In this document: piece after piece, positions 1 through 10,122 of the stretch
How positions within the stretch are numbered: the first letter of the stretch is position 1
How the letters are laid out: each line of letters starts with the position of its first letter
NCBI RefSeq assembly: GCF_013408175.1
Contig: NZ_JACBYW010000002.1
Coordinates: 186,001 to 250,000 of the forward strand
Source: Actinopolyspora biskrensis
Lineage (GTDB): Bacteria > Actinomycetota > Actinomycetes > Mycobacteriales > Pseudonocardiaceae
Reading direction: 5' to 3'
Length of the DNA: 64,000 bases
The notes under the pieces: generated by a model
The model's database searches: none
Told to the model about the DNA's origin: nothing
Seen by the model: only the letters and a program-made list of their open reading frames with translations
Made by a program: the position numbers and the translations under genes

Positions 1-157
1 CCACGAGCGGCAGCCCGGTCGTGGACAGTGCGGCCAGCCGCGCGGCCACGTCCCGCACGTCCATTCCGAGATGAGCGGCGAGTTCGTGCACCGCCGCACG
101 ACCTGTTTCGGCGACGGCGTTCAGCAGGTGTACGTCCACGGGATCCGGTCCAGCCAC
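1..157 (-). CDS. N-terminal part of an unidentified protein with a helix-turn-helix-like start (partial)
   Basis: An open frame enters from the left edge on the minus strand and starts at a GTG at 157. About 52 residues are visible; the 3' part lies outside the window. The visible part reads as alternating helices (HLLNAVAETGRAAVHELAAH and then DVRDVAARLAALS), which resembles a winged-helix regulator N-terminus. A stop lies in frame about 100 nt upstream and no strong ribosome binding site is seen, so both start and function are uncertain. It is divergent from dnaE. Confidence 0.45.
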   Translation of the reverse strand, partial: MAGPDPVDVHLLNAVAETGRAAVHELAAHLGMDVRDVAARLAALSTTGLPLV

Positions 158-458
158 ATCCGGCCACGCTACCCGTCTGATCGAGAGCGGTCTCCCCGTG
201 GTGTCGATCCGCTCCTCCGGAACGACCGGGTGATCCGTGGAGGTCGGCCGGTGCGGCCCCTACCGGAAGGGACGACGCGCCAGGGGGACTGCTCCGTTCG
301 CGCGGGCCGCTGGACTAGGCTTGGGACAAGGCGTCCAACCACCTCCCGTCGCAGGAGCGAGGTTGCCGATCGCGCCGGTTTTCCAGCCGGCCGGGTAATC
401 GTTTTTCCCGGTCACAGCATTGATTTGCGTCGTGTTGCTCGCGAAGGGGAGATTCGCC
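158..458. other. dnaE upstream region
   Basis: This 301-nt gap holds a TAGGCT -10-like hexamer at 316-321 and a GCCGG/CCGGC hairpin near 378-395, upstream of the dnaE ribosome binding site. It probably carries the promoter and leader of dnaE and the divergent promoter of the partial gene. I see no gene in it. Confidence 0.4.
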
Positions 459-3400
459 GTGTCCGCCGATTCGTTCGTTCACCTGCACGTGCACACCGAG
501 TACTCGATGTTGGACGGCGCGGCGAAGATGGGGGCCCTGTTCTCCGAGGCCCAACGTCTGGGGATGCCCGCGGTGGCGATGACCGACCACGGCAACATGT
601 TCGGGGCCGACGAGTTCTACCAGCAGGCCAAGAAGGCCGGGATCAAGCCGATCATCGGTATCGAGTCCTACGTCGCTCCGCAGAGCAGGTACCACAAGAA
701 GCCGGTGTTCTGGGGTGAGGCCAAGCAGCGCAGCATCGACGAGTTCGGTGAGGGCGGTGACGTCTCCGGCGCCGGTGCCTACACGCACATGACCATGTGG
801 GCGCGCAACTCGGTCGGGCTGCGCAACCTGTTCACCCTGTCCAGCCGGGCCTCTTTCGAGGGGCAGTACCGCAAACCCAGGATGGACCGCGAGCTGATCT
901 CCGAGTACGCCGAGGGGATCATCGCCACCACCGGATGTCCCTCGGGAGAGGTGCAGACCCGGCTGCGTCTGGGGCAGTACAAGGAGGCCCTGCAGGCGGC
1001 CTCCGACTACAAGGACATCTTCGGCGCGGAGAACTTCTTCCTCGAACTGATGGACCACGGGCTGGTCATCGAGCGTTCCGTTCGCGAGAACCTGCTCAAG
1101 ATCGGCAAGGAGCTGGATCTCAAACCGGTGGCCACCAACGACAGTCACTACGTGACGGTCGACCAGGCCGAGTCGCACGGCGCGCTGCTGTGCGTGCAGT
1201 CCGGCAAGACCCTCCACGACGAGAACCGGTTCCAGTTCAACGGCGACGGCTACTACCTCAAGTCCTCCGCGGAGATGCGGGAGTACTGGGACGAGGAGGT
1301 CCCCGGGGCGGCGGACAACACGCTGCTGGTGAGCGAGCTGGTCGAGTCCTACGAGGAGGTCTGGACCTACGAGGACCGGATGCCGCGCGTGACGGTCGAG
1401 GCGGGCACCACCGAACGGGACGCGCTGGCGGCCGAGGTCGAGCACTACCTGCCGAGCCGTTTCCCCGAAGGTGTCAGCGACGACTACAGGCACCGGCTCC
1501 AGCTCGAGATCGACGTGCTGGACACCAAGGGGTACTGCGCCTACTTCCTCGTGGTCGGCGACGTGACCCGTTGGGCGAAGTCGGAGAACATCCACGTCGG
1601 CCCCGGACGTGGTTCGGCAGCGGGGTCGCTGCTGGCCTACGTGCTGCACATAACCGATCTGGATCCGATCGCGCACGGGCTGATCTTCGAGCGGTTCCTG
1701 AACCCGGAACGTGACTCACCGCCCGACATCGACCTCGACTTCGACGACCGCAGGCGCGACGAGGTGCTGCAGTACGCGAACGACAAGTACGGGCGGGACA
1801 AGGTCGCGCAGGTCATCACCTTCGGCAAGATCAAGACCAAGGCGGCGTTGAAGGACGCCGCGCGCGTGCACCACGGCCAGCCGGGCTTCGCCATCGCGGA
1901 GAAGATCTCCAAGGCGCTGCCCGCACCGGTCGCGGCCAAGGACATCCCGCTCGAGGGAATCGTCGATCCCGAGCACGAGCGCTACGCGGAGGCGGCCGAG
2001 GTGCGCGGGCTGATCGAGAGCGACCAGTCCGTCTCGCAGATCTTCTCCACCGCGCGGGGGCTGGAGGGGCTGATCCGCAACGCGGGCGTGCACGCCTGCG
2101 CGGTGATCCTGTCCTCCCAACCCCTCATGGGGACGGTTCCGCTGTGGATGCGCGACGACGGTTCGATCATCACGGGCTGGGACTACCCGAGCTGTGAGGC
2201 GATCGGCCTGCTCAAGATGGACTTCCTGGGGCTGTCGAACCTGACGATCCTCGGGGACGCCCTGCAGTCCGTGCGCACCAACCACGACCTGGAAATAGAC
2301 CTCTCGAAGCTGGCGCTCGACGATCCCAACACCTACGCGTTGCTGGCGCGGGGCGAGAGCCTGGGCGTTTTCCAGCTCGAGGGTGGCGGGATGCGCGAGT
2401 TGCTCAAGCGGCTGCGCCCCACCGAGTTCACCGACATCGTCGCGGCCAACGCGCTGTACCGGCCGGGTCCGATGGAGGTCAACGCGCACCTGGACTACGC
2501 CGACCGCAAGAACGGCCGCAAACCGATCGAGCCCATCCACCCCGAGCTCGAGGAGCCGTTGCGCGACATCCTGGCCGAGACCTACGGGTTGATCGTCTAC
2601 CAGGAGCAGATCATGGCCATCGCGCAGAAGGTGGCCGGGTACAGCCTCGGACAAGCGGACATCCTGCGCCGCGCCATGGGCAAGAAGAAGAAGGCGGTGC
2701 TGGACGAGGAGTTCGTCCGGTTCCACTCCGGCATGTCGGGCAACGGTTACAGCGAGGAAGCGATCAACGCGCTGTGGACCACGGTTCTGCCGTTCGCCGG
2801 TTACGCGTTCAACAAGTCCCACGCGGCGGGTTACGCCCTGGTGGCCTACTGGACCGCCTATCTGAAGGCCAACTACCCCGCCGAGTACATGGCCGCGCTG
2901 CTCACGGCCAACGGTGACAACAAGGACAAGATGGCCGTCTACCTTTCCGAGTGCCGCCGGATGGACGTGCGGGTGCTCTCGCCGGACGTCAACGACTCCA
3001 GGGACACGTTCACCGCTGTCGGCAGGGACGTGCGTTTCGGGCTCAGCGCGGTGCGCAACGTCGGTTCCAACGTGGTCTCCTCGATCTGCCGGGTGCGCGA
3101 GGAGCAGGGGCGCTACGCCTCGTTCCGCGACTTCCTGGACAAGTCCGAGACGCTCGCCTGCAACAAGCGCGTCGTCGAGTCGTTGATCAAGGCCGGTGCG
3201 TTCGACTCGCTCGGACACACCAGGATGGGGCTGACCGAACAGCACGAGTCCGCCGTGGACGCGGTGCTGGCCCTGAAGCGCCAGCAGGCCGCCGGGCAGT
3301 TCGACCTGTTCGGCCCCGCTTCGAGCGATGACGCGGCCTCGGAGAGCTCCCCGCTGGCACACCTGACCTTCTCCGACGAGGAGTGGCCGCGCAAGCAGTT

Positions 3401-4061
3401 GCTGGCCTACGAGCGGGAGATGCTGGGGCTCTACGTCTCGGCGCACCCGTTGGACGGGGCGCACAAGTTGCTCGCTCCGTACCAGGACACCGGGATCGCG
3501 GAGCTGGTCGGCGGGGAGCGTTCCTCCTCCGGAGGCAAGGACGGCAAGGAGCCGCAGGTCCGTATCGCGGGGATGATCTCCGGAATCCAGCGTAAGCTCA
3601 ACAAGAACGGTCAGCCCTGGGCGATCGCGACGTTGGAGGACCTGGACGCCAGTGTGGAGGTCCTGTTCTTCCCCAAGGCCTACGAGGTGTTCTCCGAGAC
3701 CCTGGTGGAGGACACGGCCATAGCCGTGAAGGGCAGGATCAACGAGCGGGAGGGCGCGATCAGCGTCTTCGCCTCGGACGCGGTGCCGATCGACATCTCC
3801 GCCGCCGAGACAGCCCCGGGAAGCAGCCCGGCCTTCGTGCTGCGGATCCCGGCGACGAAGGTGGACCGTCCCCTGGTGCACGAACTCAAGCGGACGCTGC
3901 GCGCTCATTCCGGTGACGTTCCGGTGCAGGTCAAGCTGCAGGGAATCCGGGGAGTGACCCGGTTGGCCCTGTCCAGCGACTACTGCGTCAACACCGAGAA
4001 CGGGCTGCAGGGCGAGCTGAAGGGGCTGCTCGGCGCGAGCTGCTTCGAGTCGGCGCAGTGA
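459..4061 (+). CDS. dnaE: DNA polymerase III alpha subunit DnaE (replicative polymerase)
   Basis: Catalytic subunit of the replicative polymerase. The 1200-residue protein opens with the PHP domain (HLHVH, residues 8-12). The palm carries the catalytic aspartates in PDIDLDF (about residues 422-428). The later part holds the helix-hairpin-helix region and an OB fold ([17 protein letters not shown]), and the length is normal for actinobacterial DnaE1. GTG at 459 is chosen over an in-frame TTG at 420 because GGGGAG lies 7 nt before it and the product starts directly at the PHP motif. It is monocistronic, followed by a strong hairpin. The cytochrome P450 downstream has its own ribosome binding site. 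Confidence 0.97.
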   Translation: MSADSFVHLHVHTEYSMLDGAAKMGALFSEAQRLGMPAVAMTDHGNMFGADEFYQQAKKAGIKPIIGIESYVAPQSRYHKKPVFWGEAKQRSIDEFGEGGDVSGAGAYTHMTMWARNSVGLRNLFTLSSRASFEGQYRKPRMDRELISEYAEGIIATTGCPSGEVQTRLRLGQYKEALQAASDYKDIFGAENFFLELMDHGLVIERSVRENLLKIGKELDLKPVATNDSHYVTVDQAESHGALLCVQSGKTLHDENRFQFNGDGYYLKSSAEMREYWDEEVPGAADNTLLVSELVESYEEVWTYEDRMPRVTVEAGTTERDALAAEVEHYLPSRFPEGVSDDYRHRLQLEIDVLDTKGYCAYFLVVGDVTRWAKSENIHVGPGRGSAAGSLLAYVLHITDLDPIAHGLIFERFLNPERDSPPDIDLDFDDRRRDEVLQYANDKYGRDKVAQVITFGKIKTKAALKDAARVHHGQPGFAIAEKISKALPAPVAAKDIPLEGIVDPEHERYAEAAEVRGLIESDQSVSQIFSTARGLEGLIRNAGVHACAVILSSQPLMGTVPLWMRDDGSIITGWDYPSCEAIGLLKMDFLGLSNLTILGDALQSVRTNHDLEIDLSKLALDDPNTYALLARGESLGVFQLEGGGMRELLKRLRPTEFTDIVAANALYRPGPMEVNAHLDYADRKNGRKPIEPIHPELEEPLRDILAETYGLIVYQEQIMAIAQKVAGYSLGQADILRRAMGKKKKAVLDEEFVRFHSGMSGNGYSEEAINALWTTVLPFAGYAFNKSHAAGYALVAYWTAYLKANYPAEYMAALLTANGDNKDKMAVYLSECRRMDVRVLSPDVNDSRDTFTAVGRDVRFGLSAVRNVGSNVVSSICRVREEQGRYASFRDFLDKSETLACNKRVVESLIKAGAFDSLGHTRMGLTEQHESAVDAVLALKRQQAAGQFDLFGPASSDDAASESSPLAHLTFSDEEWPRKQLLAYEREMLGLYVSAHPLDGAHKLLAPYQDTGIAELVGGERSSSGGKDGKEPQVRIAGMISGIQRKLNKNGQPWAIATLEDLDASVEVLFFPKAYEVFSETLVEDTAIAVKGRINEREGAISVFASDAVPIDISAAETAPGSSPAFVLRIPATKVDRPLVHELKRTLRAHSGDVPVQVKLQGIRGVTRLALSSDYCVNTENGLQGELKGLLGASCFESAQ

Positions 4062-4146
4062 GTTCTCGGCAGCGGTGACGGAGCGGTTCGTTCGGGTCGG
4101 CTGTTCGCCCCCGGAGCGCGGGAGCCGGCAGTGCTCCCGACGGGCG

Positions 4147-4178
4147 CTCGGGGCGCCGGGCGACTCCGGCGTCCCGAG
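4147..4178 (+). terminator. Intrinsic-type terminator hairpin after dnaE
   Basis: Arms of 13 nt at 4147-4159 and 4166-4178 pair with one G-T wobble around a 6-nt loop. A smaller GGGAGC/GCTCCC hairpin precedes it at 4120-4138. There is no T-tract, as is usual in this G+C-rich window. Confidence 0.65.
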
Positions 4179-4267
4179 TTCGTGCCAGCTCCGCTGAGTG
4201 TGGGATGACAACCCCGGTCTAAACGGTGTTAACTGACGGTGGCCACTCGTTTACCGGAAAGGTTGTC

Positions 4268-5509
4268 ATGACCGCGTCACAGCAGTGCCCGCACGCCGCC
4301 ACCACGGTGCTCGACGACGAGTTCCTGCAGGACCCGCACGTGCAGTACGCGCGTATGCGGGAGAACGACCCCACTCGACGAGTGACGACCATAACCGGGA
4401 TGCCGGTCTGGTTGATCACCCGTTACGCGGAGGCCAAGGCCGCTCTCACGGATCAGCGGTTGACCAAGGACTACCGGGGTATACGGAGCGTGCTGGATCG
4501 CAAGACCGAAGAAGGGGCGGACAGTGCCAACTTCGGGGAGTCGATACAGGCTCACATGCTGAACATGGATCCGCCCGACCACACCAGACTGCGCAAGCTG
4601 GTGGTCAAGGCCTTCACCGCGCGGAGGGTGGAGGCACTGCGTCCCCGCATAGAGCAGATAACCGGCGAGCTGCTCGACCGGTTGGCGGTTCGTGATTCCG
4701 CCGGCGAGACCGAAGTGGACCTGCTGGACGAGTTCGCCTTTCCACTTCCCATCCGGGTGATCTGCGAACTGCTCGGCATCCCGGAGGATCGCAGGCAGGA
4801 CTTCCGCGTGTGGTCCAACACGCTCGTATCGGGCGAGGATCCGCGGGCGTCCGAACAGGCGGCCCTGGCCATGTCCGAGTACCTGCTCGAACTGATCGAG
4901 CGGAAACGCGAGAGCCCGGGCGACGACCTGCTCGCCGGTTTGATCGAGGCGAGCGACGAGAGCGACCGGCTGAGCGGCAACGAGCTGGTCGCCATGGTCT
5001 TCCTGCTGCTCGTGGCCGGGCACGAGACGACGGTCAACCTGATAGGCAACGGCGTGCTGGCGCTGCTGGACAACGACGAGGAGCACGAGAAACTGCGTGC
5101 CGATCCGACGCGGGCCGCGAAGGTGGTCGAGGAGGCGCTGCGTTTCGACGGGCCGGTCAACCTCGCGACCCTGCGGTTCACGAGCGAACCGGTGCGGGTG
5201 GGCGAAGTGGACATCCCCGAGGGCGAACTGGTCCTGGTGGCGTTGTCCTCGGCGAACAGGGACGACGAGAAGTTCCCCGAACCGCACCGGTTCGACCAGG
5301 ACAGGGCCACCGGCGGGCACCTGGCGTTCGGACACGGCATCCACTTCTGCGTGGGAGCACCGCTGGCCCGCATGGAGGGCGAGATCGCGCTGCGGCAGTT
5401 GGCCGAACGTTTCCCGAACATCGCGCTCGACGTCCCGAGGGAGAACCTGCGCTACCGGTTCAGCACGCTCATGCGCGGTCTCGAGCGATTGCCGGTGCGA
5501 CTGTCCTGA
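4268..5509 (+). CDS. Cytochrome P450
   Basis: Soluble bacterial heme-thiolate monooxygenase of 413 residues. The I-helix oxygen-binding motif AGHETT lies near residue 250, the K-helix ExxR in EEALRF near 288, and the heme-binding FGHGIHFCVGAPLA has Cys361 as axial ligand. ATG at 4268 is preferred over an upstream TTG at 4226 because GGAAAGG precedes it. Its substrate cannot be told from sequence; the overall pattern is of the CYP107/CYP105 type common in actinomycetes. No ferredoxin gene adjoins it, but a ferredoxin/ferredoxin reductase fusion lies 3 kb away at 8575-10119. It converges with aftA. Confidence 0.95.
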   Translation: MTASQQCPHAATTVLDDEFLQDPHVQYARMRENDPTRRVTTITGMPVWLITRYAEAKAALTDQRLTKDYRGIRSVLDRKTEEGADSANFGESIQAHMLNMDPPDHTRLRKLVVKAFTARRVEALRPRIEQITGELLDRLAVRDSAGETEVDLLDEFAFPLPIRVICELLGIPEDRRQDFRVWSNTLVSGEDPRASEQAALAMSEYLLELIERKRESPGDDLLAGLIEASDESDRLSGNELVAMVFLLLVAGHETTVNLIGNGVLALLDNDEEHEKLRADPTRAAKVVEEALRFDGPVNLATLRFTSEPVRVGEVDIPEGELVLVALSSANRDDEKFPEPHRFDQDRATGGHLAFGHGIHFCVGAPLARMEGEIALRQLAERFPNIALDVPRENLRYRFSTLMRGLERLPVRLS

Positions 5510-5510
5510 A

Positions 5511-5533
5511 CGAGGTCTTCCCGGCTCGGTTCG
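5511..5533 (+). repeat. Post-stop motif CGAGGTCTTCC-CTCGGTTCG (P450 copy)
   Basis: It starts two bases after the P450 stop codon. The blocks CGAGGTCTTCC and CTCGGTTCG recur in the same place after the trp-region membrane gene (45139-45159) and, more loosely, after the LuxR gene on the minus strand (56377-56394). The role is unknown. Confidence 0.5.
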
Positions 5534-5536
5534 GGC

Positions 5537-5608
5537 GGCGGTGCCGACTGCTCGGGCGAACTTCCCGGCACCGCCCGCGCCGAAAGCGCCGTGCCGTTCG
5601 TCGGCACG
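5537..5608 (+). terminator. Two tandem hairpins downstream of the P450 gene
   Basis: GGCGGTGCCG (5537-5546) pairs with CGGCACCGCC (5566-5575). CGTGCCG (5590-5596) pairs with CGGCACG (5602-5608) around a TTCGT loop. They lie between the convergent P450 and aftA genes and could stop transcription from either side. Confidence 0.6.
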
Positions 5609-5767
5609 ACGGGAAGGCATCGGCGCGGAGCCCGGACGAGGAGTGCCGGAGCTGCCGGGCGGCGCCGGTCGGGAAGCGGACCGCGCCGCCCGGCTCTCTG
5701 CGGTGCCTGTCGTCGCCGCGGGAACACGCCCCTCCGGGCGGAGTCGGAGTACGCGAGCGCGGCCCCC

Positions 5768-7777
5768 TCAGCGGCGTGCGATCACGGTGTACGGGCCGAC
5801 CCGGCGCGTGACGAAAGCGGGGTCCCGGAACAAATCGGCGTCGAACACCACGGGGTAGTTGTGCACATTGGGCTGGCGGGGAAACGCGTCGGCCTTCAGG
5901 GTCACCGAGTACTCGCCCTCCGGTGGATTGACCCGGTCGGCGTCGTCGAGGATCTTCGGCACGTGCACTTCCTTCCCGTCCGAGTGGTGCCGTACGACGA
6001 ACACCTCGGGAGCTTCGAAATCGGCGTTCCGGAGCATGCGGGACAGCTCGTCGCTGCTCGCGGCGTTCGACCACCTCCGTATCTCGGCCGCACGACGCTC
6101 GTACTCGGCCAGTGGGTTGGCGTAGTGCGGGGTTTCCTGCTGAAAGCCCCAGTAGGGGTGGTAGGAGAGCAGGTCGTAGTTCGTGGTGAGCAGGATGTTG
6201 TGCTGTGGCGGGTCGTGCGTGAGCTCGTTGATCGTCGAGTTCAGCTCGTCCAGCCAGGCACCCGGTTCACCGGTTTCCGCTTCGGCCAGCGCGTTGTTCC
6301 CGTTCGGGTAGTAGTCGTTGTACGCGGCCTTCTTCTCCGAGCTCAGCCCCGATGACATCTCGTGCTGGAGCACGGCCAGCGATCCGGTGACCGCGATGAC
6401 AACGGCGAACACCGTCAACTGCGTCGCGTGACGCATCGAGAGCTTCCGGCGTAGGTACCTGACCAGCTCGACGAGCCCCAGCGTTCCCGCGACGGCCAGC
6501 GCGCTTTCCAGGACCACTTGCAGTCGGAAGGCCAGCAGCGTCGTCTCCGCCAGCAGAGCCAGCGTGGACAGTCCGAACCAGACGTAAACCGCGGCGGTCA
6601 CGGTGAGCAGTGCCTGGGCGATGCGGCTCGTCGTCGTGCGTATGACCAACCACACGAGGCCGCTGAGGCAGAGCAGGCCGAACGGCTTCGGATCCGTCAT
6701 CGGCAGTGGGAGGAAGGCGCTGCCCTCCGGAAGGTAGTGCTGGGCGGCACTGCGCTGGAACAACCCGCCTGCCAGCAGGAAGGGCAGCCACACCACCAGG
6801 GCTATCACCCCGCTGGTGATCCCGATCGGCAGCAGCCGCAGGAAGAGCTCACGTACGGTCCCGCCCACGGAGGAGCCGCGCCGGACCCGGAGCGTTCCGA
6901 TGACCACCGCCATGGAAACCGTGAGCAGCACGCTGAAACCGAAGTGCAGCGTGTAGGTGATCGCGGCGAAACCGGTGAACACGCCGATGCCGAGCAGCGC
7001 CCCGCGTGGTGCGCGCGGTCGTGCGGACAACGTGCGCCAGGTCAACACCGCTATCGGAGCCAACCAGGCGGCCGAGGGCCAGGCGTAGGGTTCGAGCAGG
7101 CCGTGCCGGGTCCCGGCGAGAATGGTGGCCAGCGCGGCGAGCAGGGCCAGCTTGCGCGGCAGGCTGAGGCTCCACAGCGTGAAAGCCACGACTCCGGCCA
7201 CGGCTATCCAGGCCACCGCGTACGGTTTGTACGCGGCCCAGCCCTCCCAGCCGATCAGGTTGGCGAAGCGGCCGCCCAGCCAGAACCATCCCGAGGGGTA
7301 GTACGGGGGGATGTTGGCGTAGTTCATGTCCGCGGGGACCAGGTTCTCCGCCATCCGGGTCATGTACTGCATCCGGAAGGCGTTGTCGCCGCCGGAACCG
7401 CCGTAGTAGAAGCGCGTCCCCTGCAGCGGGAGGGCGAGAGCGAGGGTGCTCAGCGTCGTCAGCGTGATCCAGACGCCGCCGAGCCGCAGCCATCTCGCCC
7501 TCGGGAACCAGCGGCCGCGAACCACCGCGCCGAAGACGAGGACGAGCAGCACGGTCGTGCCGAACACCGCCAGCGCCTCGGGGCCGTTGCTCGGTTCGAC
7601 GATCCCGAGCCGGGCGACCCCGAACTGCAACACGATACTCAGCGCAGCCGCCGTCACCGTGCCGAGCAGCAGCTCGGTGATCGTCTGGCCGGCGGGTAAT
7701 CTCGAAGCCGAGATCACGTGGTCGCGTTGGGCTCTGCCCGGTCCGGTCGGCGTGGGGTTTGGCAAGGCTTCCGCCAC
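5768..7777 (-). CDS. aftA: Galactan 5-O-arabinofuranosyltransferase AftA
   Basis: Membrane glycosyltransferase (GT85) that puts the first arabinofuranose residues on the galactan chain of arabinogalactan, using decaprenyl-phosphoarabinose. About 669 residues: a run of hydrophobic helices with the conserved loop YYGGSGGDNAFRMQYMTRM after the first helices, then an extracytoplasmic C-terminal domain (EVFVVRHHSDGKEVHVPK) ending at the frame. Length fits the family (about 640-680). GTG at 7777 is chosen because a TATTCT -10 hexamer lies about 33 nt upstream (7811-7816); GTG at 7717 is an alternative. It stands alone here, without emb or dprE genes. Confidence 0.88.
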   Translation of the reverse strand: MAEALPNPTPTGPGRAQRDHVISASRLPAGQTITELLLGTVTAAALSIVLQFGVARLGIVEPSNGPEALAVFGTTVLLVLVFGAVVRGRWFPRARWLRLGGVWITLTTLSTLALALPLQGTRFYYGGSGGDNAFRMQYMTRMAENLVPADMNYANIPPYYPSGWFWLGGRFANLIGWEGWAAYKPYAVAWIAVAGVVAFTLWSLSLPRKLALLAALATILAGTRHGLLEPYAWPSAAWLAPIAVLTWRTLSARPRAPRGALLGIGVFTGFAAITYTLHFGFSVLLTVSMAVVIGTLRVRRGSSVGGTVRELFLRLLPIGITSGVIALVVWLPFLLAGGLFQRSAAQHYLPEGSAFLPLPMTDPKPFGLLCLSGLVWLVIRTTTSRIAQALLTVTAAVYVWFGLSTLALLAETTLLAFRLQVVLESALAVAGTLGLVELVRYLRRKLSMRHATQLTVFAVVIAVTGSLAVLQHEMSSGLSSEKKAAYNDYYPNGNNALAEAETGEPGAWLDELNSTINELTHDPPQHNILLTTNYDLLSYHPYWGFQQETPHYANPLAEYERRAAEIRRWSNAASSDELSRMLRNADFEAPEVFVVRHHSDGKEVHVPKILDDADRVNPPEGEYSVTLKADAFPRQPNVHNYPVVFDADLFRDPAFVTRRVGPYTVIARR

Positions 7778-7898
7778 TTTCGTCCGCGAATTCGATGATG
7801 ACTGTGCACGAAGAATAATCGACGTACGTACGGGTAGGCTCTTGCGGACCCGACAGCGCGGGTGTAGGGGCCGAGCGTCGGCACGAAAAGGAGGGTCC

Positions 7899-8489
7899 GT
7901 GTCGGAGGAACCGGAGGACGACCCCGTTTCCGCTGAAGGTTCCACAGTGGAAACGGTGGAGGACGAGCCGCGGAGGAAGCCGGGAGTGGTGGTCAAGGCC
8001 GACCTGCTGCCCGCGTTGAGCGTGCTCTGCCTGGTGGCCTTGCTGGGGTTCCCTCTCGGATGGATCTGGGCGCGGCTGGCTCCGCCGCAGGAGAGCACCC
8101 TGAACGCGGACGGTGAGCTGGTACCGGTGCTGGTGGAGAGCTACCACGAGTTCGACGGCTTGGCCATCTTCCTGCTCGTCAGCCTGTCCGCGGGTGTGCT
8201 GACCGCGGCGGCGCTCTGGTTGCTGCGTGGCCGCAGGGGGCCGGTGCTGCTGATCGCCGCGGTGGTGGGCTCGTTGCTGGCCGGATGGCTCGGTACCCGG
8301 ATGGGCACTTCCTTCGCGGCCGGGCTGTACCCGATGCCGCAGCGGGTGAGGCGGGGAGACGTCGTCGAGGTCGCTCCCGGGATCGACACGCCGGCCGCTT
8401 GGTTGACCCAACCGTTGGCGGTGGCGTTCGTCTACGGGTTGTTGGCCTCGTGGAACGGTTTGGACAGTCTCGGCAGGCACCGTGACTGA
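7899..8489 (+). CDS. DUF2567-like integral membrane protein
   Basis: A 196-residue protein with an acidic, proline-poor cytoplasmic N-terminus of about 30 residues, then four predicted hydrophobic helices (for example LLPALSVLCLVALLGFPLGW) and a polar loop between helices 3 and 4. It looks like the actinobacterial DUF2567 family (recognised by pattern, not by search); no biochemical role is known. GTG at 7899 is preceded by a near-perfect AAAAGGAGGG. It is divergent from aftA across 121 nt carrying TAGGCT (7835-7840) and a TACGTA palindrome, so the two may be co-regulated; a cell-envelope role is inference only. Confidence 0.75.
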   Translation: MSEEPEDDPVSAEGSTVETVEDEPRRKPGVVVKADLLPALSVLCLVALLGFPLGWIWARLAPPQESTLNADGELVPVLVESYHEFDGLAIFLLVSLSAGVLTAAALWLLRGRRGPVLLIAAVVGSLLAGWLGTRMGTSFAAGLYPMPQRVRRGDVVEVAPGIDTPAAWLTQPLAVAFVYGLLASWNGLDSLGRHRD

Positions 8490-8519
8490 CGGGGGTTTTC
8501 CGGTGCGGAGGTGATCTCC

Positions 8520-8560
8520 GGCTCGGCCGAGCTGCCTCCGTCGGCGAGCTCGGCCGAGCC
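8520..8560. terminator. Bidirectional terminator hairpin with 13-bp perfect arms
   Basis: GGCTCGGCCGAGC (8520-8532) and GCTCGGCCGAGCC (8548-8560) are perfect complements around a 15-nt loop, between the convergent DUF2567-like gene and fprB. Each arm is itself nearly palindromic, so two smaller hairpins are an alternative fold. Confidence 0.75.
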
Positions 8561-8574
8561 GGGTGGCGGAAGGG

Positions 8575-10119
8575 CTAGCCGTCCCGCTCGAGGGATTTCG
8601 ATCTCCGCAGGCGGAGCCGGTTCACGAGGTCCGCCGGTTTCGAGGGCCGTCGGGCCGGTTCGGGGAGTCTTCCCGCGACGGCGTCGTCGAGCAGGGTGCC
8701 GACCGTTTCCTTGGCGCACGTCCTGTTGGTGCCGATCCCCCCGGAAGGACCACGTTTGATCCAGCCCACGACGTAGTTGCCGGGACTGCCTTCCACGCGC
8801 CCACCGGAGTGCGGGACGGTTCCGCTCCGCTCGTCGAAGGGCAGGCCGGGCACCGGTTTCCCGTGGTACCCGATCGCCCGGATCACCAGCCCGGTGGGTA
8901 TTTCGGCGGCCTCCGGGTGGCCGGTGGTGCGCAGCGCGTGCACCCGCGTGTCACCGAGGAGCGCTTCGGGCGCGGAGCCGAACCGGAACACGATGCGCCG
9001 TCGTTCGGGGTCGGGTGCGGCGGACCAGTCGACTTCCTCCCGGTCGACGTCTCGCAACAACCCCGCCTTCTCCTCGGCGGAGGCCGCGTCCATGGTCTGT
9101 TCGATCCGGGGGTCGTGCGTGTCCACCACGAGCTCGACATCGTCCCGCTGGGTGAGGGCGAGCAGCTCCGGTTTGGTGTAGGAGGCGTGTTCCGGGCCGC
9201 GTCGCCCGAGCAGCACCACCTCGCGGACCCTGCTCGAACGCAGCTGGCGCAGGGCCTGCCGCGAGATGGACGTGTTCTCCAGCTCGCTCGGGTCGGTGGT
9301 CAGGATCCTGGCCACGTCCAGCGCGACGTTGCCGTTGCCGACCACGACCACTCGCTCGGCCGACAGGTCGATCGCGTCCCCCGCGACCTCCGGATGGCCG
9401 TTGTACCAGGCCACCGCTGTGGTCGCTGCCACGCTGCCGGGCAGCTCCTCGCCCGGGACGTCGAGCGTGCGGGCGGCGGAGGCACCGACCGCGTAGATCA
9501 CCGCGTCGTGTCGTGCGGACAGTTCCGCAGCGGAGACCTCGTCGCCGACCTCGACTCCCAGGCGCATGCGCAGCCGTGGGTGGTCGTGGAACCGGGCGAA
9601 CGTTTCCCCGATCTTCCGTGTGGAGGGGTGGTCCGGTGCGACGCCGTACCGCACGAGCCCTCCCGCGACGGGAAGCCGGTCGATGAGGGTGACCCGGGAG
9701 TTGGTGTGCAGCAGCAGATCCTCGACGGCGTACATGCCGGCCGGGCCGGTACCCACCACGGCGACGTCCAGCGGAGCGAAGTCGCTGGGGATGTCGCGGT
9801 CGAACACCGGAGGTGCCCACTCGTGGAAGTTGGGGGAGGAGGTCCCGGTGTCGGTGGAGGGCTTCCGGTCCGCGTAGTACTCGGCGTTGACCTCCGCGTA
9901 CGCCTTGAGGGGCCCGGTGAGCTTGTCCACCGGGAAGACGGCGTCGACCGGGCACGCGTCCGCACAGGCTCCGCAGTCTATGCAGGTTCGCGGGTCGACG
10001 TAGAGCATCTCGGTCTTGCCGAAGTCCGGCTCGCCCGGCGTCGGGTGGATGCAGTTGACCGGGCACGCCGCCACACAGGAGGCGTCCGTGCAGCAGGTTT
10101 GGGTGATCGCGTAGGCCAT
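8575..10119 (-). CDS. fprB: Ferredoxin / ferredoxin-NADP reductase fusion, FprB type
   Basis: Two-domain electron-transfer flavoprotein of 514 residues. The N-terminal ferredoxin has cysteine motifs CTDASCVAACPVNC (residues 9-22) and CIDCGACADACPVD (near 44-57). The adrenodoxin-reductase-like part binds FAD (VVGTGPAGMYAVEDLL, near residue 124) and NADPH (VVVGNGNVALDVAR, near 258). Family members move electrons from NADPH to ferredoxin clients. The start lies 3 nt after the stop of the AurF-like diiron gene, so the two are almost certainly one transcript and the diiron enzyme is the likely client (inference). The same pair occurs in Mycobacterium tuberculosis as Rv0885-Rv0886. Confidence 0.93.
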   Translation of the reverse strand: MAYAITQTCCTDASCVAACPVNCIHPTPGEPDFGKTEMLYVDPRTCIDCGACADACPVDAVFPVDKLTGPLKAYAEVNAEYYADRKPSTDTGTSSPNFHEWAPPVFDRDIPSDFAPLDVAVVGTGPAGMYAVEDLLLHTNSRVTLIDRLPVAGGLVRYGVAPDHPSTRKIGETFARFHDHPRLRMRLGVEVGDEVSAAELSARHDAVIYAVGASAARTLDVPGEELPGSVAATTAVAWYNGHPEVAGDAIDLSAERVVVVGNGNVALDVARILTTDPSELENTSISRQALRQLRSSRVREVVLLGRRGPEHASYTKPELLALTQRDDVELVVDTHDPRIEQTMDAASAEEKAGLLRDVDREEVDWSAAPDPERRRIVFRFGSAPEALLGDTRVHALRTTGHPEAAEIPTGLVIRAIGYHGKPVPGLPFDERSGTVPHSGGRVEGSPGNYVVGWIKRGPSGGIGTNRTCAKETVGTLLDDAVAGRLPEPARRPSKPADLVNRLRLRRSKSLERDG

Positions 10120-10122
10120 GGG

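Noticed and set aside
315-1676. Long minus-strand open frame antisense to dnaE (and a similar one at 1716-4211)
   Set aside because: The high G+C content leaves third-position shadow frames open for hundreds of codons. The product is repetitive Gly/Val/Leu/Arg/His-rich sequence with no domain, and dnaE on the other strand is unambiguous.
6518-7699. 393-codon plus-strand frame antisense to aftA
   Set aside because: Low-complexity Gln/Arg/Gly/His-rich translation typical of a shadow frame; aftA motifs are clear on the minus strand.
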